A stretch of 50,016 nucleotides of DNA from Candidatus Gastranaerophilales bacterium (GTDB lineage Bacteria > Cyanobacteriota > Vampirovibrionia > Gastranaerophilales > Gastranaerophilaceae): assembly GCA_944325575.1 (NCBI GenBank), contig CALVAR010000018.1:1-50016 (forward strand), given 5' to 3'. A program made the position numbers and the translations under genes. Shown here one piece after another: positions 27,949-38,580 of this stretch. The notes beneath the pieces were generated by a model, which was not told where the DNA came from, did not search any database, and was given only the letters and a program-made list of their open reading frames with translations. Each line of letters begins with the position of its first letter. Position 1 is the stretch's first letter.

Positions 27949-29229
27949 CTAAGGAGTCAGTCTGTCCATAAGTCTCGGGAACGGTATAGTTTCTCTTACG
28001 TGGTGAAGACCGCAAATCCATGCAACAGTTCTTTCAATACCGAGACCGAAGCCGGCATGTTTGCAGCTGCCGTATTTTCTTACATCCAGATACCATCCGA
28101 ATACTTCTTCGGGCAAGCCCTGTTCCTTAATTTTTGCTTTCAGCTTATCAATGTCTTCTTCACGCTGTCCGCCGCCTATGATTTCGCCGTAGCCTTCCGG
28201 AGCAATCATATCCACACAGGCTGCTTTGTCCCCTTCCTGTTTCATATAGAATGCTTTTATTGCCATCGGATAGTGGTGAATCATAACAGGCTTATCAAAT
28301 TCTTCGGAGATAAGAGTTTCTTCGTCTCCTCCAAAGTCTGCGCCCCATTCTGTGTCGTTGCCTTTTTTGTGAAGAATTTCAATAGCTTCGTCATAAGAAA
28401 TTCTAGGGAAAGGACGTTTGATATTTTCGAGTTTTGAGATATCTCTTTCCAGAACCGCCAGATCTGCTCTGTTATGTTTTACAACTTCTTGAACAATGTA
28501 TTCGACAAATTCTTCAGCAAGATCCATATCGTCATATATGTCAAAGAAAGCAACTTCCGGCTCTACCATCCAGAATTCTGTTAAGTGGCGTCTTGTTTTT
28601 GATTTTTCCGCACGGAATGTAGGACCGAAGCAGTATGCTTTACCCACAGCCATTGCTGCTGCTTCCATATACAGCTGTCCGCTCTGTGTGAGGTAAGCAT
28701 TTTGATCAAAATAATCAACTTTAAACAAATTTGTTGTGCCTTCGCAGGCATTCGGCGTAAAAATAGGTGCATCTACAAGTGTAAAACCTTTGTTGTCAAA
28801 GAAATCACGAACTGATTTTATTATTCTGTGTCTGATTCTCAGAATTGCTTTTTGTCTAAGCGAACGAAGCCACAAATGGCGGTGTTCCATCAAAAAGTGT
28901 GTTCCGTGTTCTTTTGGTGTAATGGGGTAATCTACTGATTCTCCTATTACCTTTACGTCTGTTGCATCGATTTCGTAACCGATTCTGGAACGTTCATGTT
29001 TTTTTACGGTGCCTGTTACTTCAACGCTTGATTCTTGTGTAATTTTGTCTGCGAGAGCAAAAACTTCATCAGAAACATTGCCTTTAAAAACTACAGCCTG
29101 AATTTCGCCTGTACCGTCTCTAAGTTGTAAAAAGTGCAGTTTGCCGCTGGAACGTTTATTATACAGCCAGGCCTGCAGTGTAATTGTCTGTCCTTCGTAT
29201 TTTGCAATGTCTTCGATGTAAATTTTCAT
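27949..29229 (-). CDS. asnS: Asparagine--tRNA ligase
   Basis: Class IIb aminoacyl-tRNA synthetase. The 426-residue product starts with an OB-fold anticodon-binding domain ([20 protein letters not shown]) and has class II motif 2 ([20 protein letters not shown]) and motif 3 ([16 protein letters not shown]). The ENxxTP-like [10 protein letters not shown] segment favours AsnRS over AspRS. The ATG at 29229 has GAGAGGAAG upstream and is preferred to the frame's earlier start at 29244. It stands alone upstream of the small unknown gene. Confidence 0.94.
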   Translation of the reverse strand: MKIYIEDIAKYEGQTITLQAWLYNKRSSGKLHFLQLRDGTGEIQAVVFKGNVSDEVFALADKITQESSVEVTGTVKKHERSRIGYEIDATDVKVIGESVDYPITPKEHGTHFLMEHRHLWLRSLRQKAILRIRHRIIKSVRDFFDNKGFTLVDAPIFTPNACEGTTNLFKVDYFDQNAYLTQSGQLYMEAAAMAVGKAYCFGPTFRAEKSKTRRHLTEFWMVEPEVAFFDIYDDMDLAEEFVEYIVQEVVKHNRADLAVLERDISKLENIKRPFPRISYDEAIEILHKKGNDTEWGADFGGDEETLISEEFDKPVMIHHYPMAIKAFYMKQEGDKAACVDMIAPEGYGEIIGGGQREEDIDKLKAKIKEQGLPEEVFGWYLDVRKYGSCKHAGFGLGIERTVAWICGLHHVRETIPFPRLMDRLTP

Positions 29230-29305
29230 ATAACTTCCTCTCAATTCTTACAAGACTTTGTTTTAATTATAGCATTAACCTGAAAAATGGTGTTCTTAAA
29301 TATTT

Positions 29306-30118
29306 TTAATATGAAGTAATTTTTGATTTTGTTTCGATAAAAAGATTCATTAACTCAATGTCATCATAATCTATATATGCGGTTTGAAAAAGGTTTTTGC
29401 CGGATTTTATCGTAATCTGGTTGGTACTGTTTGGAGATATGAGATTTCGGGGTATTTTTATCTGCTGATTATCTCCGTTGAGGTTTAACTCCGCTATCAT
29501 ATTACCGTTAAAAAATACCTGAGGAGGTGCGGCATAAGTCGTTTTTACTTTAGATTGCCCCATATCTCTTGCCATTTTTGTATCAATACCTATAACCGAC
29601 CCTATAACAAGATAGACATCATCTGTTGTAGGTATATTCCCTATTTTAAATTCTTTTGAATAAAACGGACCGATTGCTTTTACTCTGAATTCTTCAGCAT
29701 TTGCAGAGGTTGTGGAATAGTTATCATCGCCTATATGATACAAATCTTTGTCTATTATTATATCGTGAGGATTCGTTTTTTCTATACCGATAACAATCGG
29801 CTTGGACATAGAATTTCCGTCAACTGTAAGCGAAAACGGCTTGTAGCCTTCTTTTTGCACGGACATAATTGTAGGTGCGTCAATCTTTGCACCGAGATTA
29901 AATCTGCCTTCATCATCAGTACGTGTATGATAACCTTTTGACGGCAGAGCTACGTCAGCTTGAGAGATTGGAGCCTTTGTATGAGAATCTATTACCTGAT
30001 TGTAATCACCGGCTTCGCTTTTCTCTACATTTCCGCTTATTGCCCCAAAAACACATGTGCCGGAAAAAAATAACATTATACTTAAAAGACAGGATTCTAT
30101 AACTTTATTGCAATTCAT
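29306..30118 (-). CDS. Secreted protein with carboxypeptidase-regulatory-like domain
   Basis: A 270-residue protein with an N-terminal signal peptide (hydrophobic LLSIMLFFSGTCVFGAISG). Residues about 40-100 look like a carboxypeptidase regulatory-like beta-sandwich (VIDSHTKAPISQADVALPSK, DDEGRFNLG, SVQKEGYKPFSLTV), found in many surface and secreted proteins. The rest (about 145-260) is probably a second beta-rich domain (AAPPQVFFNGNMIAELNLNG, NQITIKSGKNLFQTAYIDYD), perhaps jelly-roll binding. GAGGGG precedes the ATG. Function unknown; export across the inner membrane and a cell-envelope location are inferred. Confidence 0.7.
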   Translation of the reverse strand: MNCNKVIESCLLSIMLFFSGTCVFGAISGNVEKSEAGDYNQVIDSHTKAPISQADVALPSKGYHTRTDDEGRFNLGAKIDAPTIMSVQKEGYKPFSLTVDGNSMSKPIVIGIEKTNPHDIIIDKDLYHIGDDNYSTTSANAEEFRVKAIGPFYSKEFKIGNIPTTDDVYLVIGSVIGIDTKMARDMGQSKVKTTYAAPPQVFFNGNMIAELNLNGDNQQIKIPRNLISPNSTNQITIKSGKNLFQTAYIDYDDIELMNLFIETKSKITSY

Positions 30119-30215
30119 ATAACCCCTCTGATTTTACTTCTTATTAGAAAATAAAAATAAAATAATAGAATGGCTATACCCTGATACGGCTAATTCTGTT
30201 TGATATTAAATTTTG

Positions 30216-31601
30216 TTATTTGCAGATTTGGTTAATAATACATTCTATACCGTGTGCAAGGGATTTGTTTATGACAAGGTCGGCTTTTATTTTGTCGTAA
30301 GAATACAATATAGTTGTATGTTTCTTTTCAAAAAACTCTCCTATGGCAGGAAAACTCTGTTTTGTAAGCTCTCTGCAAAGATATATGGCAACCTGTCTTG
30401 CTTCCGATACTTTTGCGGAACGGCTTGAGCTTTTTATTTCTTTTGTTGAAATGTTGTAATAAGATGCGACTTCATCGACTATTCCGTCAAAAGTGTAGCT
30501 CTTTTCTTTTTCGTTGTAGTTAATAATTTTTTTTACATTATCAATTGTTAATGGCATTTCATTGATACTTGCGTATGCAGTTACTCTGTTAAACGCACCT
30601 TCCAGCTCTCTTATGTTGTTTGCATATATTGTAGCCAGAAATTCAATTATGCTGTAAGGAACTTCTATATTTGTGTCTTTTGCAAGGTTCTGCAGTATGG
30701 CCATTCTTGTTTCAATATCCGGTACCTGAATATCAGCCATTAATCCCCATTCAAAACGGCTTACCAGTCTGTCGGAGAGTGAGGGAATTTCTTTTGGCGT
30801 TCTGTCAGATGTTACAACAATCTGTTTTCCCGCACCATGCAGCGTGTTGAATGTATTAAATACTTCTTCTTCCGTTCTTGCTTTTCCCGCAATAAACTGG
30901 ATGTCATCTATTAAAAGAACATCAACCTCTCTGTATTTTTTGCGGAATTTGTTCATTTTTTTTGTCTTTTCATCGCCTCTTGCAAGCGCGTTTACAACGT
31001 CATTTACAAATTCTTCCGAGGTTATGAATAAAACTTTCAGGTCTGTACGGTTTTTTATAATATAATGACCGATTGCCTGCATAAGGTGGGTTTTGCCGAG
31101 TCCTGGGCCGCCGTATATATATAGGGGGTTGTATTTTGTGCCGGGATTTTTGGCAACGGTCTGCGCTGCTACATAAGCTAGTTTGTTGTTTGAACCCACT
31201 ACAAAATTTTCAAATTTATATTTCAAATTCAGATTTGAAGACTGCATCTGTGTAAGGCTGTCGTAGTTGAATTTTGATTGGGTATCTGTTTCTTCTTGTG
31301 CTGCCGGTTTGCTTTTTGTTTTCTTCGAAATCTTTTTTGCCAGTTCTTCATCAAAGATAATTTTAACTTCCAGATCTTTGCCTGTGGCTTGCTTTACTGC
31401 TTTTAACATTTCGGGATAATGATTGTTTCTTAAAAGCTTTTCTGCAAATGCTTGTCCCGTATGCAGGACAAAACAGTTTTCATCAAAATACTGGGGTTCC
31501 AAAGGCAGTATCCATGTTGAAAATGTCGAGTCTGAGACTTGCTTTTGCAAGTCTTGTAACGCTTCATTCCAAACTTCTGCAATATTTTTTTCCTGACCCA
31601 T
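30216..31601 (-). CDS. dnaA: Chromosomal replication initiator protein DnaA
   Basis: AAA+ ATPase that opens the replication origin. The roughly 461-residue product has domain I (VWNEALQDLQKQVSDSTFST), a short linker, the Walker A GGPGLGKTHLMQAIGHYI, Walker B VLLIDDIQFIAGK, sensor region (SDRTPKEIPSLSDRLVSRFE), and domain IV with SEARQVAIYLCRELTK and KKHTTILYSYDKI that binds DnaA boxes. The ATG at 31601 matches the usual N-terminus; a longer GTG frame begins at 31637, and neither has a clear ribosome-binding site. Neither dnaN nor a cluster of DnaA boxes is nearby, so the origin is probably elsewhere. Confidence 0.96.
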   Translation of the reverse strand: MGQEKNIAEVWNEALQDLQKQVSDSTFSTWILPLEPQYFDENCFVLHTGQAFAEKLLRNNHYPEMLKAVKQATGKDLEVKIIFDEELAKKISKKTKSKPAAQEETDTQSKFNYDSLTQMQSSNLNLKYKFENFVVGSNNKLAYVAAQTVAKNPGTKYNPLYIYGGPGLGKTHLMQAIGHYIIKNRTDLKVLFITSEEFVNDVVNALARGDEKTKKMNKFRKKYREVDVLLIDDIQFIAGKARTEEEVFNTFNTLHGAGKQIVVTSDRTPKEIPSLSDRLVSRFEWGLMADIQVPDIETRMAILQNLAKDTNIEVPYSIIEFLATIYANNIRELEGAFNRVTAYASINEMPLTIDNVKKIINYNEKEKSYTFDGIVDEVASYYNISTKEIKSSSRSAKVSEARQVAIYLCRELTKQSFPAIGEFFEKKHTTILYSYDKIKADLVINKSLAHGIECIINQICK

Positions 31602-31704
31602 AGAATTTATATTACAACAAAACAATCGGGTTGTCACAGGATATCTAAAAAAGTTTTCAGACAGAATCGGTCTGCCGAATCATAAATTACTCTGCATAAT
31701 TAAA

Positions 31705-31880
31705 TGTCTGAGGCGGCCTCGCTTGTAGAAGTGGTCCACGGAGTGCGAGTGACGCCAAGTCTAGCATTTTGCGGAAGTGACCCCATGTACTTGTTGCCTG
31801 TGCCGGACTTGTTGGTAAAAATGTACTTGTTTATTGCACAGGTTCATCAAGTAGTCGGAGTCAGTTGACAATATGAAATT
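31705..31880 (+). repeat. Dispersed 176-bp structured element, copy 2
   Basis: Same ends and length as the copy at 15464-15639, about eight mismatches by eye. It lies upstream of dnaA, between dnaA and the STAS-like gene, on the opposite strand to both. An ATG directly abuts its left end and opens a frame of about 54 codons. The frame is not conserved as a protein between copies. Confidence 0.85.
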
Positions 31881-31904
31881 ACAAAAAACCGTCTCTCCTG
31901 CATT

Positions 31905-32270
31905 TTATCTGCAGATTGAAAGTTTTCTTACAAAACTTTCTCCAAAGTCCGTATAGTTTCTCTTGGGTCGTTTTATTTCTATTTCTACGTTATCGAGCTT
32001 TAAAAGTTCAATTTGTTCTTTTGTTCTTTCATCTTTAACAAACCACTTTACTTTTCCGTTTGCATATTTAGCAAAGTGAAAAGTTGATGACAACACGCAA
32101 ACTTTCAGCGCATCTATCATATTGAGCCCTGATATATCAATGTTCAGGAAGGGGCAATGATTTCTTGTAATAAAGTCTTTTGCTTCGTTTATCGCTTCAA
32201 AAATATTTTTGTTGTAATTGCCTACCTTTAAAAAGACGTCTTTTCCGTATAGTGAGTCTGTGATTGTCAT
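31905..32270 (-). CDS. STAS-like small protein
   Basis: A 121-residue protein. The pattern FLNIDISGLNMIDALKVCVL followed by a basic strand-loop (GKVKWFVKDERTKEQIELLKL) and a final strand resembles a STAS (anti-sigma antagonist/sulfate transporter) fold, where a beta strand ending in D-x-S is followed by a helix. The usual phosphorylatable serine is not obvious, since the loop reads NMIDALKVC. The ATG at 32270 has CAGGA upstream; a TTG at 32330 has none. A regulatory binding role is possible but unproven. Confidence 0.55.
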   Translation of the reverse strand: MTITDSLYGKDVFLKVGNYNKNIFEAINEAKDFITRNHCPFLNIDISGLNMIDALKVCVLSSTFHFAKYANGKVKWFVKDERTKEQIELLKLDNVEIEIKRPKRNYTDFGESFVRKLSICR

Positions 32271-32433
32271 AAATTCCTGATTCTCTGTTATATGTATGTA
32301 GTAGTTCTTCTTTTGCTGTTGAGGAAACAAAACCGTGATTCTTGTTTACGGCTTACATTAAATATAACGGGAGATTATTTCAAAAATTAAACCAATAAAT
32401 AAAAACTACATCTTTTGTATGACAATCAAGATA

Positions 32434-33501
32434 TTATTGGGCTGGAGCTGTGATTTTCCATGCAATTTCTGCTTTTACCTGCTCAACAGAGATGTCTTTT
32501 ATACATTGATAATCCCTTAGACATTCCTTTTTTAATCCGCAGGGCTGGCAGGGTAAATCTGTTTTTATTATGACGGAATCGGATGCAAAAGCCCTCCATT
32601 TAATTGTATTCATAGGACCGTATATTCCTATTACCGGAGTGCCTACAGATGCAGCTATATGTAGATTTCCGCTGTCGCATCCGACAATGAGGTCGCACAG
32701 TTTTGTAAAAGCAAGAGTCTTTCGAAGATTGAAACAGCCGCAAAAATTTACCGGCGGAATTTTTAATTCTTCCGTGACATGTGACATTATTTCTTCATAT
32801 ACGGAAGAATCATTTTTTGTGCCGTTAAATACTACCTGAATATTTTCTTCGTTGCTGAGCCAGGTTATAATTTGGGCCCATTTATCTTTTTCCCATTCTT
32901 TTTTTCGGTTGCCGCTGGTTGCGTGGATAATTACTTTTTTTATCCCATCATCAGGATTGAGATTTTTTTCACGCACTATTGCTTTTACTTCATCAATTTC
33001 TTCCTGCGTTACCCAGTTTTCAAGATAGTTGTCTTTTACTTCTATGTTGTCAGCTTTTAATACATCAAGAAAACAATCGATTTCATGCTTATCTTCTATA
33101 TACGGTGTCTTTTTAGTAAGCAAAAAGCCTCTGCATTCTGTATTGAAACCGATTCTTTCTTTTATACCTGCGGCAAAGGCGAGGAACGCACTGGAAAAAG
33201 AACGTTTTAGAACATAAGCTTTGTCGTATTTTTGTTCTTTTAAATATTTTACATAGTACCAAAAATCTTTTTTTTCATTGCCTGCTTTATTTTCGTATCT
33301 GTGTTTTTTTGTTGTATCAAAATATATAAAATTATCAACATAAGGGCATTTGTCGATGATTTCACCCGAAACAGGAGCAACAAGCATATCTATTTGTGCA
33401 TCGGGATATGCGTATCTTAAATTTCTTAAAAACGGTATTGTAAGTATAGTGTCGCCTATAAAACGATATCTCATTACAAGTATTTTATATTTTTTATTCA
33501 T
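32434..33501 (-). CDS. Glycosyltransferase family 9 (heptosyltransferase-like)
   Basis: Transfers a sugar, typically heptose, to the core of lipopolysaccharide at the inner face of the inner membrane. The 355-residue product has the family start KILVMRYRFIGDTILTIPFL, LRYAYPDAQIDMLV, and the C-terminal nucleotide-sugar region CDSGNLHIAASVGTPVIGIY with GPMNTIKW. A cysteine cluster (CQPCGLKKEC) near the C-terminus is common in this family. It overlaps the lpxK stop by eight bases, so the two form an operon for lipid A and core assembly. The actual sugar is not predictable. Confidence 0.9.
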   Translation of the reverse strand: MNKKYKILVMRYRFIGDTILTIPFLRNLRYAYPDAQIDMLVAPVSGEIIDKCPYVDNFIYFDTTKKHRYENKAGNEKKDFWYYVKYLKEQKYDKAYVLKRSFSSAFLAFAAGIKERIGFNTECRGFLLTKKTPYIEDKHEIDCFLDVLKADNIEVKDNYLENWVTQEEIDEVKAIVREKNLNPDDGIKKVIIHATSGNRKKEWEKDKWAQIITWLSNEENIQVVFNGTKNDSSVYEEIMSHVTEELKIPPVNFCGCFNLRKTLAFTKLCDLIVGCDSGNLHIAASVGTPVIGIYGPMNTIKWRAFASDSVIIKTDLPCQPCGLKKECLRDYQCIKDISVEQVKAEIAWKITAPAQ

Positions 33502-34558
33502 CCAGAATGCCTTTCAAGTCTAAAACCGGTTTAAGTCTGAGACAAAAAATCTCGTTTTCTTTGTCTGCAAGTTCTTTTAATTTAACAGCGTCTTTTTCTG
33601 TTGTTATCATATATTTTGCATCGTATTTTTTCATTAGTTGTCTGAGGTTTTCTATATCTTCTTTTGTATAGATATGGTGGTCCGGAAAATCTTTTGTCGC
33701 CATTACATCATAATTTCTGAGGTATTTATAAAACTGCTCCGGCTGACCTATTGCGCTGAATGCGATAACGGGCTGGTTGTCCTCTATATTAGAATGATTT
33801 TTTATGTCATAAACTTTATCCGGCAGCATAGAGCATACAAAAGAAGGTATATTGTATTTTTTTCTTAAATATCTTGCAAAACTTTTTGCTCTTTTGTCGT
33901 TAAAATTTTTGTTCACAACAATTATTCTGTCTGCACGTTTTATTTCGGATACCGGTTCTCTTAGTGCGCCAAGAGGAAGAACAAATCCGTTGGAAAACTG
34001 TTTTTCACTGTCCACAACAAGTATATTTAAGTCCCTGTCTATTTTTCTGTGCTGATATCCGTCATCGAGAATAAGTTTTGTACAGTGGAGTTTGTTCTTG
34101 GCAAATTTTGCTGCTTTGACTCTGCTTGCACAGGTCAGTACTGCTGTTTTGGGACAGTGCTTTGCCAGCCATACAGGCTCATCTCCTGCTTCTTTTGCTG
34201 TAAAGTTAATATTTTTGCCGTCAGAAACAACATTTACCTCTTTGTTTTGCAGTTCTCCTCCGTAACCTCGTGACAGAATTGCGGGATAGTCGCCTTTTTT
34301 GCTGAAATAATTTGCAATTTCTGCGGTTATCGGAGTTTTGCCTGTGCCGCCGGTTGTAAGGTTTCCGACAGATATTGTATATGTGTGAGGTCGATAGGTT
34401 TTTAAAATATTTTTGTTGTATAAAAAATTTCTTGTTTTAATTATGCAAAAATACACTAAAGAAGGCAGTGCAAGCACGATGTATAGCAAACCTGCCGCCA
34501 GTCCCTCTGTAAATGTAAACTTATTTTTATAATGAAATTCCGTTAAAAAAACCTTCAT
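33494..34558 (-). CDS. lpxK: Tetraacyldisaccharide 4'-kinase
   Basis: Phosphorylates the lipid A precursor to make lipid IVA at the inner membrane. The 354-residue product has a hydrophobic N-terminal segment (about 21-41), then the P-loop SVGNLTTGGTGKTP (P-loop at about 66-75), PAILSRGYGG, the LILDDGYQHRKIDRDLNILV block, ALREPVSEIKRAD and the late TEKDAVKL motif. The length and motif order are normal. ATG start without a clear ribosome-binding site. Translationally coupled to the glycosyltransferase gene. It shows that the organism makes lipid A and has an outer membrane. Confidence 0.95.
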   Translation of the reverse strand: MKVFLTEFHYKNKFTFTEGLAAGLLYIVLALPSLVYFCIIKTRNFLYNKNILKTYRPHTYTISVGNLTTGGTGKTPITAEIANYFSKKGDYPAILSRGYGGELQNKEVNVVSDGKNINFTAKEAGDEPVWLAKHCPKTAVLTCASRVKAAKFAKNKLHCTKLILDDGYQHRKIDRDLNILVVDSEKQFSNGFVLPLGALREPVSEIKRADRIIVVNKNFNDKRAKSFARYLRKKYNIPSFVCSMLPDKVYDIKNHSNIEDNQPVIAFSAIGQPEQFYKYLRNYDVMATKDFPDHHIYTKEDIENLRQLMKKYDAKYMITTEKDAVKLKELADKENEIFCLRLKPVLDLKGILDE

Positions 34559-34647
34559 ACATTGATTTTATAATAAATTTGTCCTTATGTCATTTTCTAT
34601 ATTTTTTGTCGCTGTATAATATTATTTATTAGGTGAAAGGAGTATAT

Positions 34648-35499
34648 ATGAAAAAGATTTTTGCTTTGTTATTGTTCGGTATTATGTTTGCCTTCACACC
34701 GAGTGTATGGGCTGCTTCGTACAACACATCCACAAACTGGTTTGATACAAAGAATGTTAGTCATCTTAATACTATCGGACAAAATATTATTAAGGCCAAT
34801 AAAATGCCTTCGACCGTGACATTTAAGGTAACTGACAATCAAAATATGAACTCGGAATCCACATATACACGGACTGTTTATATTTATTCCGGTGATTTAA
34901 AATATGTGGAAAATGACAATGAACTCGCAGCTGTTGTTGCACATGAAATAGGTCACCTTGTAAACGGTCATACCGCAAAAAGTTCTATTTTTGATTCGGT
35001 GATTTCTTCCGTAAACCCGAACACTTCAACAGAAAACGGATCTACAACAGTCAGCCTTTTAAAAACCATTTCTTCAAATAAGGTAAATAAGGATAATGAA
35101 AAAGAGGCAGATATTACGGCTGTTGATTTGTTGATGACAGCAGGTTATAATCCTCTTGCTTTGATTTCTGTTGTATACAAATCTGATATTAGTGAAACAG
35201 GCGGGCTTTTGGATTCTAACCTTTCTTGCGAAGAAAGAATCATGAATATCTATGATTATGCAAACTACAATTATCCTGAAAAAGTAAAGGCAAATTACAA
35301 AACAGATTCTTATCAGAGTGCTTTGAATTTGATTTATGCAAATTTAAAAATAAGAAATGCTGACTCTAAAAAACTTGCAAAAGCAAAAAAAGAGCAGGAA
35401 AAACTTCAGAAAGAAAAACTTAAAAGAGCCAGAAATATGGCAAAATCCACAAATCCCTGGAGTTCTGCATATAGTTTGATGCAGGTTTCCGGCAATTAA
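34648..35499 (+). CDS. M48-family metalloprotease, secreted
   Basis: A zinc protease with a signal peptide (MKKIFALLLFGIMFAF to WAAS, cleavage near residue 23). The zinc motif HEIGH is at residues 99-103 and a third ligand is in EKEAD (about E153), the M48 pattern. The 283-residue product has no membrane segments beyond the signal, so it is a periplasmic enzyme of the Loi/BepA-like type and not a multi-pass Ste24 or HtpX. Residues about 248-270 are basic and charged. ATG at 34648 with AAAGGAG upstream. A terminator follows. Its substrate is unknown; outer-membrane protein quality control is a reasonable guess. Confidence 0.88.
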   Translation: MKKIFALLLFGIMFAFTPSVWAASYNTSTNWFDTKNVSHLNTIGQNIIKANKMPSTVTFKVTDNQNMNSESTYTRTVYIYSGDLKYVENDNELAAVVAHEIGHLVNGHTAKSSIFDSVISSVNPNTSTENGSTTVSLLKTISSNKVNKDNEKEADITAVDLLMTAGYNPLALISVVYKSDISETGGLLDSNLSCEERIMNIYDYANYNYPEKVKANYKTDSYQSALNLIYANLKIRNADSKKLAKAKKEQEKLQKEKLKRARNMAKSTNPWSSAYSLMQVSGN

Positions 35500-35521
35500 A
35501 TTAATTTTTGATATTATTTTT

Positions 35522-35560
35522 CAAGAGAGAAGTGTATTTTGCATTTCTCTCTTATTTTTT
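35522..35560 (+). terminator. Intrinsic terminator after the M48 protease gene
   Basis: AAGAGAGAA pairs exactly with TTCTCTCTT around a loop of about 13 bases, with a T-run after it. It ends the protease transcript and isolates the degraded gene fragment downstream. Confidence 0.88.
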
Positions 35561-35599
35561 TATTGCAAACAATTGTTACAACAAGCTGCATTGGCTTAA

Positions 35600-36214
35600 A
35601 TAGCCCTATACTATGCTGATAGGATAGATGAAGAAAAAAAGACAAGAGTAAATAATAAAAAAGTAAAACCTCAAAAACCGGTACTGGTTTCACAAACACA
35701 ACCAAAATATGTTAGTACTGGCATTTCAGGGGAACAAGGATATCTTTCGGAACGGGTATATTCAGACGGTTCAACGGAAAAAGTCAGGGTTGTTAAAGAT
35801 GGAAAAAATAAACTTCGCAGAACTGAAATGGTAAGACGCGACAAGAATAACAAGATAATTGCCCTGAAAGTTGTAAATAATGAAAATCATGAAGGTTCGA
35901 TTCAATTGAGTGAATTTACCTACAAAGAAGGTAGAACTATAGGAAAACAAGAAGGGATACGTTGCGGACAAAAGTATAAAACCAGAACAGAAACGGCTAT
36001 TGATCCTACTACCGGTAAAGAATTCATTATTAAGGCTAAGTATTTAAGCGGCGATGCAACTACAACTTATAAAGCTATTAAAGATGAGTTTGGTAGTTTT
36101 ACAGGTAAATATGAAACTAAAACAACTTATCCGAAAGGCTCAGGCAAAACTCCTGTAATATCGGAAACAACAAAATCATGCCCTGGGGTGTGGCCTGTAT
36201 TTCTGGATCTCTAA
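35600..36214 (+). pseudogene. 5'-truncated gene of unknown function
   Basis: A frame stays open from a stop at 35597-35599 to the stop at 36212-36214. The codons upstream of the first ATG (35828) look as coding as those after it (PKYVSTGISGEQGYLSERVY, SDGSTEKVRVVKDGKNKLRR). No ATG, GTG or TTG start exists for the first 76 codons and no ribosome-binding site lies before 35600. The 128 residues from 35828 contain FIIKAKYLSGDATTTYKAIK and the end SCPGVWPVFLDL. I read this as the 3' part of a longer gene that lost its start. A short product from 35828 could still be made. Confidence 0.6.
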
Positions 36215-36221
36215 ATTTATA

Positions 36222-36255
36222 AAAAAATTCCGATTAAAAATTAATAGGAATTTTT
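36222..36255 (+). terminator. Intrinsic terminator after the truncated gene
   Basis: AAATTCC pairs with GGAATTT over an AT-rich loop, followed by seven T. It closes the preceding fragment's transcript. Confidence 0.75.
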
Positions 36256-36315
36256 TTATACGTTAAACCGGTCCGTGTTTACGGCTATTTGACAAAATCT
36301 ATTTTGTATTAAAAT

Positions 36316-36474
36316 ATGCTTATGAAAGACAAGTTTTTTTTAAACAAAAAGAAAAAATCACCAGAAATAAAAATTAAAAACATGGGTGTTGATATAGACA
36401 AAAATGAATACAGAGAAATAGTTCTGTCTAATTCAGCACATCCGGAAGCTTCTTTTTATGACAGATATAAATAA
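36316..36474 (+). CDS. 52-residue small protein, function unknown
   Basis: An ATG at 36316 (or the second in-frame ATG at 36322) opens 52 codons. The product is basic at the start (KDKFFLNKKKKSPEIKIKN) and acidic later (MGVDIDKNEYREI), ending SFYDRYK. Codon use is normal and a terminator follows directly, which supports a real gene. No clear ribosome-binding site is seen and the family is unknown to me. It converges on dnaK and shares its terminator. Confidence 0.5.
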   Translation: MLMKDKFFLNKKKKSPEIKIKNMGVDIDKNEYREIVLSNSAHPEASFYDRYK

Positions 36475-36479
36475 TAAAA

Positions 36480-36519
36480 TAAAAAGCCCCCTTTATTTAT
36501 TAAGAGGGCTTTTATTTAT
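36480..36519. terminator. Terminator shared by the small gene and dnaK
   Basis: AAAAAGCCCCCTTT with AAGAGGGCTTTT around a short AT loop, with A-run on one side and T-run on the other. It can serve the 52-residue gene from the left and dnaK from the right. Confidence 0.8.
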
Positions 36520-36538
36520 TAGGGTAAGTGTAAAATAA

Positions 36539-38431
<1,893 letters not shown>

Positions 38432-38580
38432 CTATCTAATTTATAACATCGAATTCAAGGAAAAATTAAAAAATAAACAAAAAATTAATAATTTGTTTTT
38501 ATTCCCAATCTGCTTTTCGCAGAAATGCGCTATAGACAAGATTTTTAATTACAATTAAAATCAAATTAAGGAAATTTTTT

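Noticed and set aside
31602-31704. Replication origin next to dnaA
   Set aside because: No cluster of TTATCCACA-like boxes and no dnaN are seen on either side of dnaA.
31704-31868. A 54-codon ATG frame in repeat copy 2
   Set aside because: Same reason as copy 1: the frame is a by-product of the repeat sequence, without protein-level conservation.
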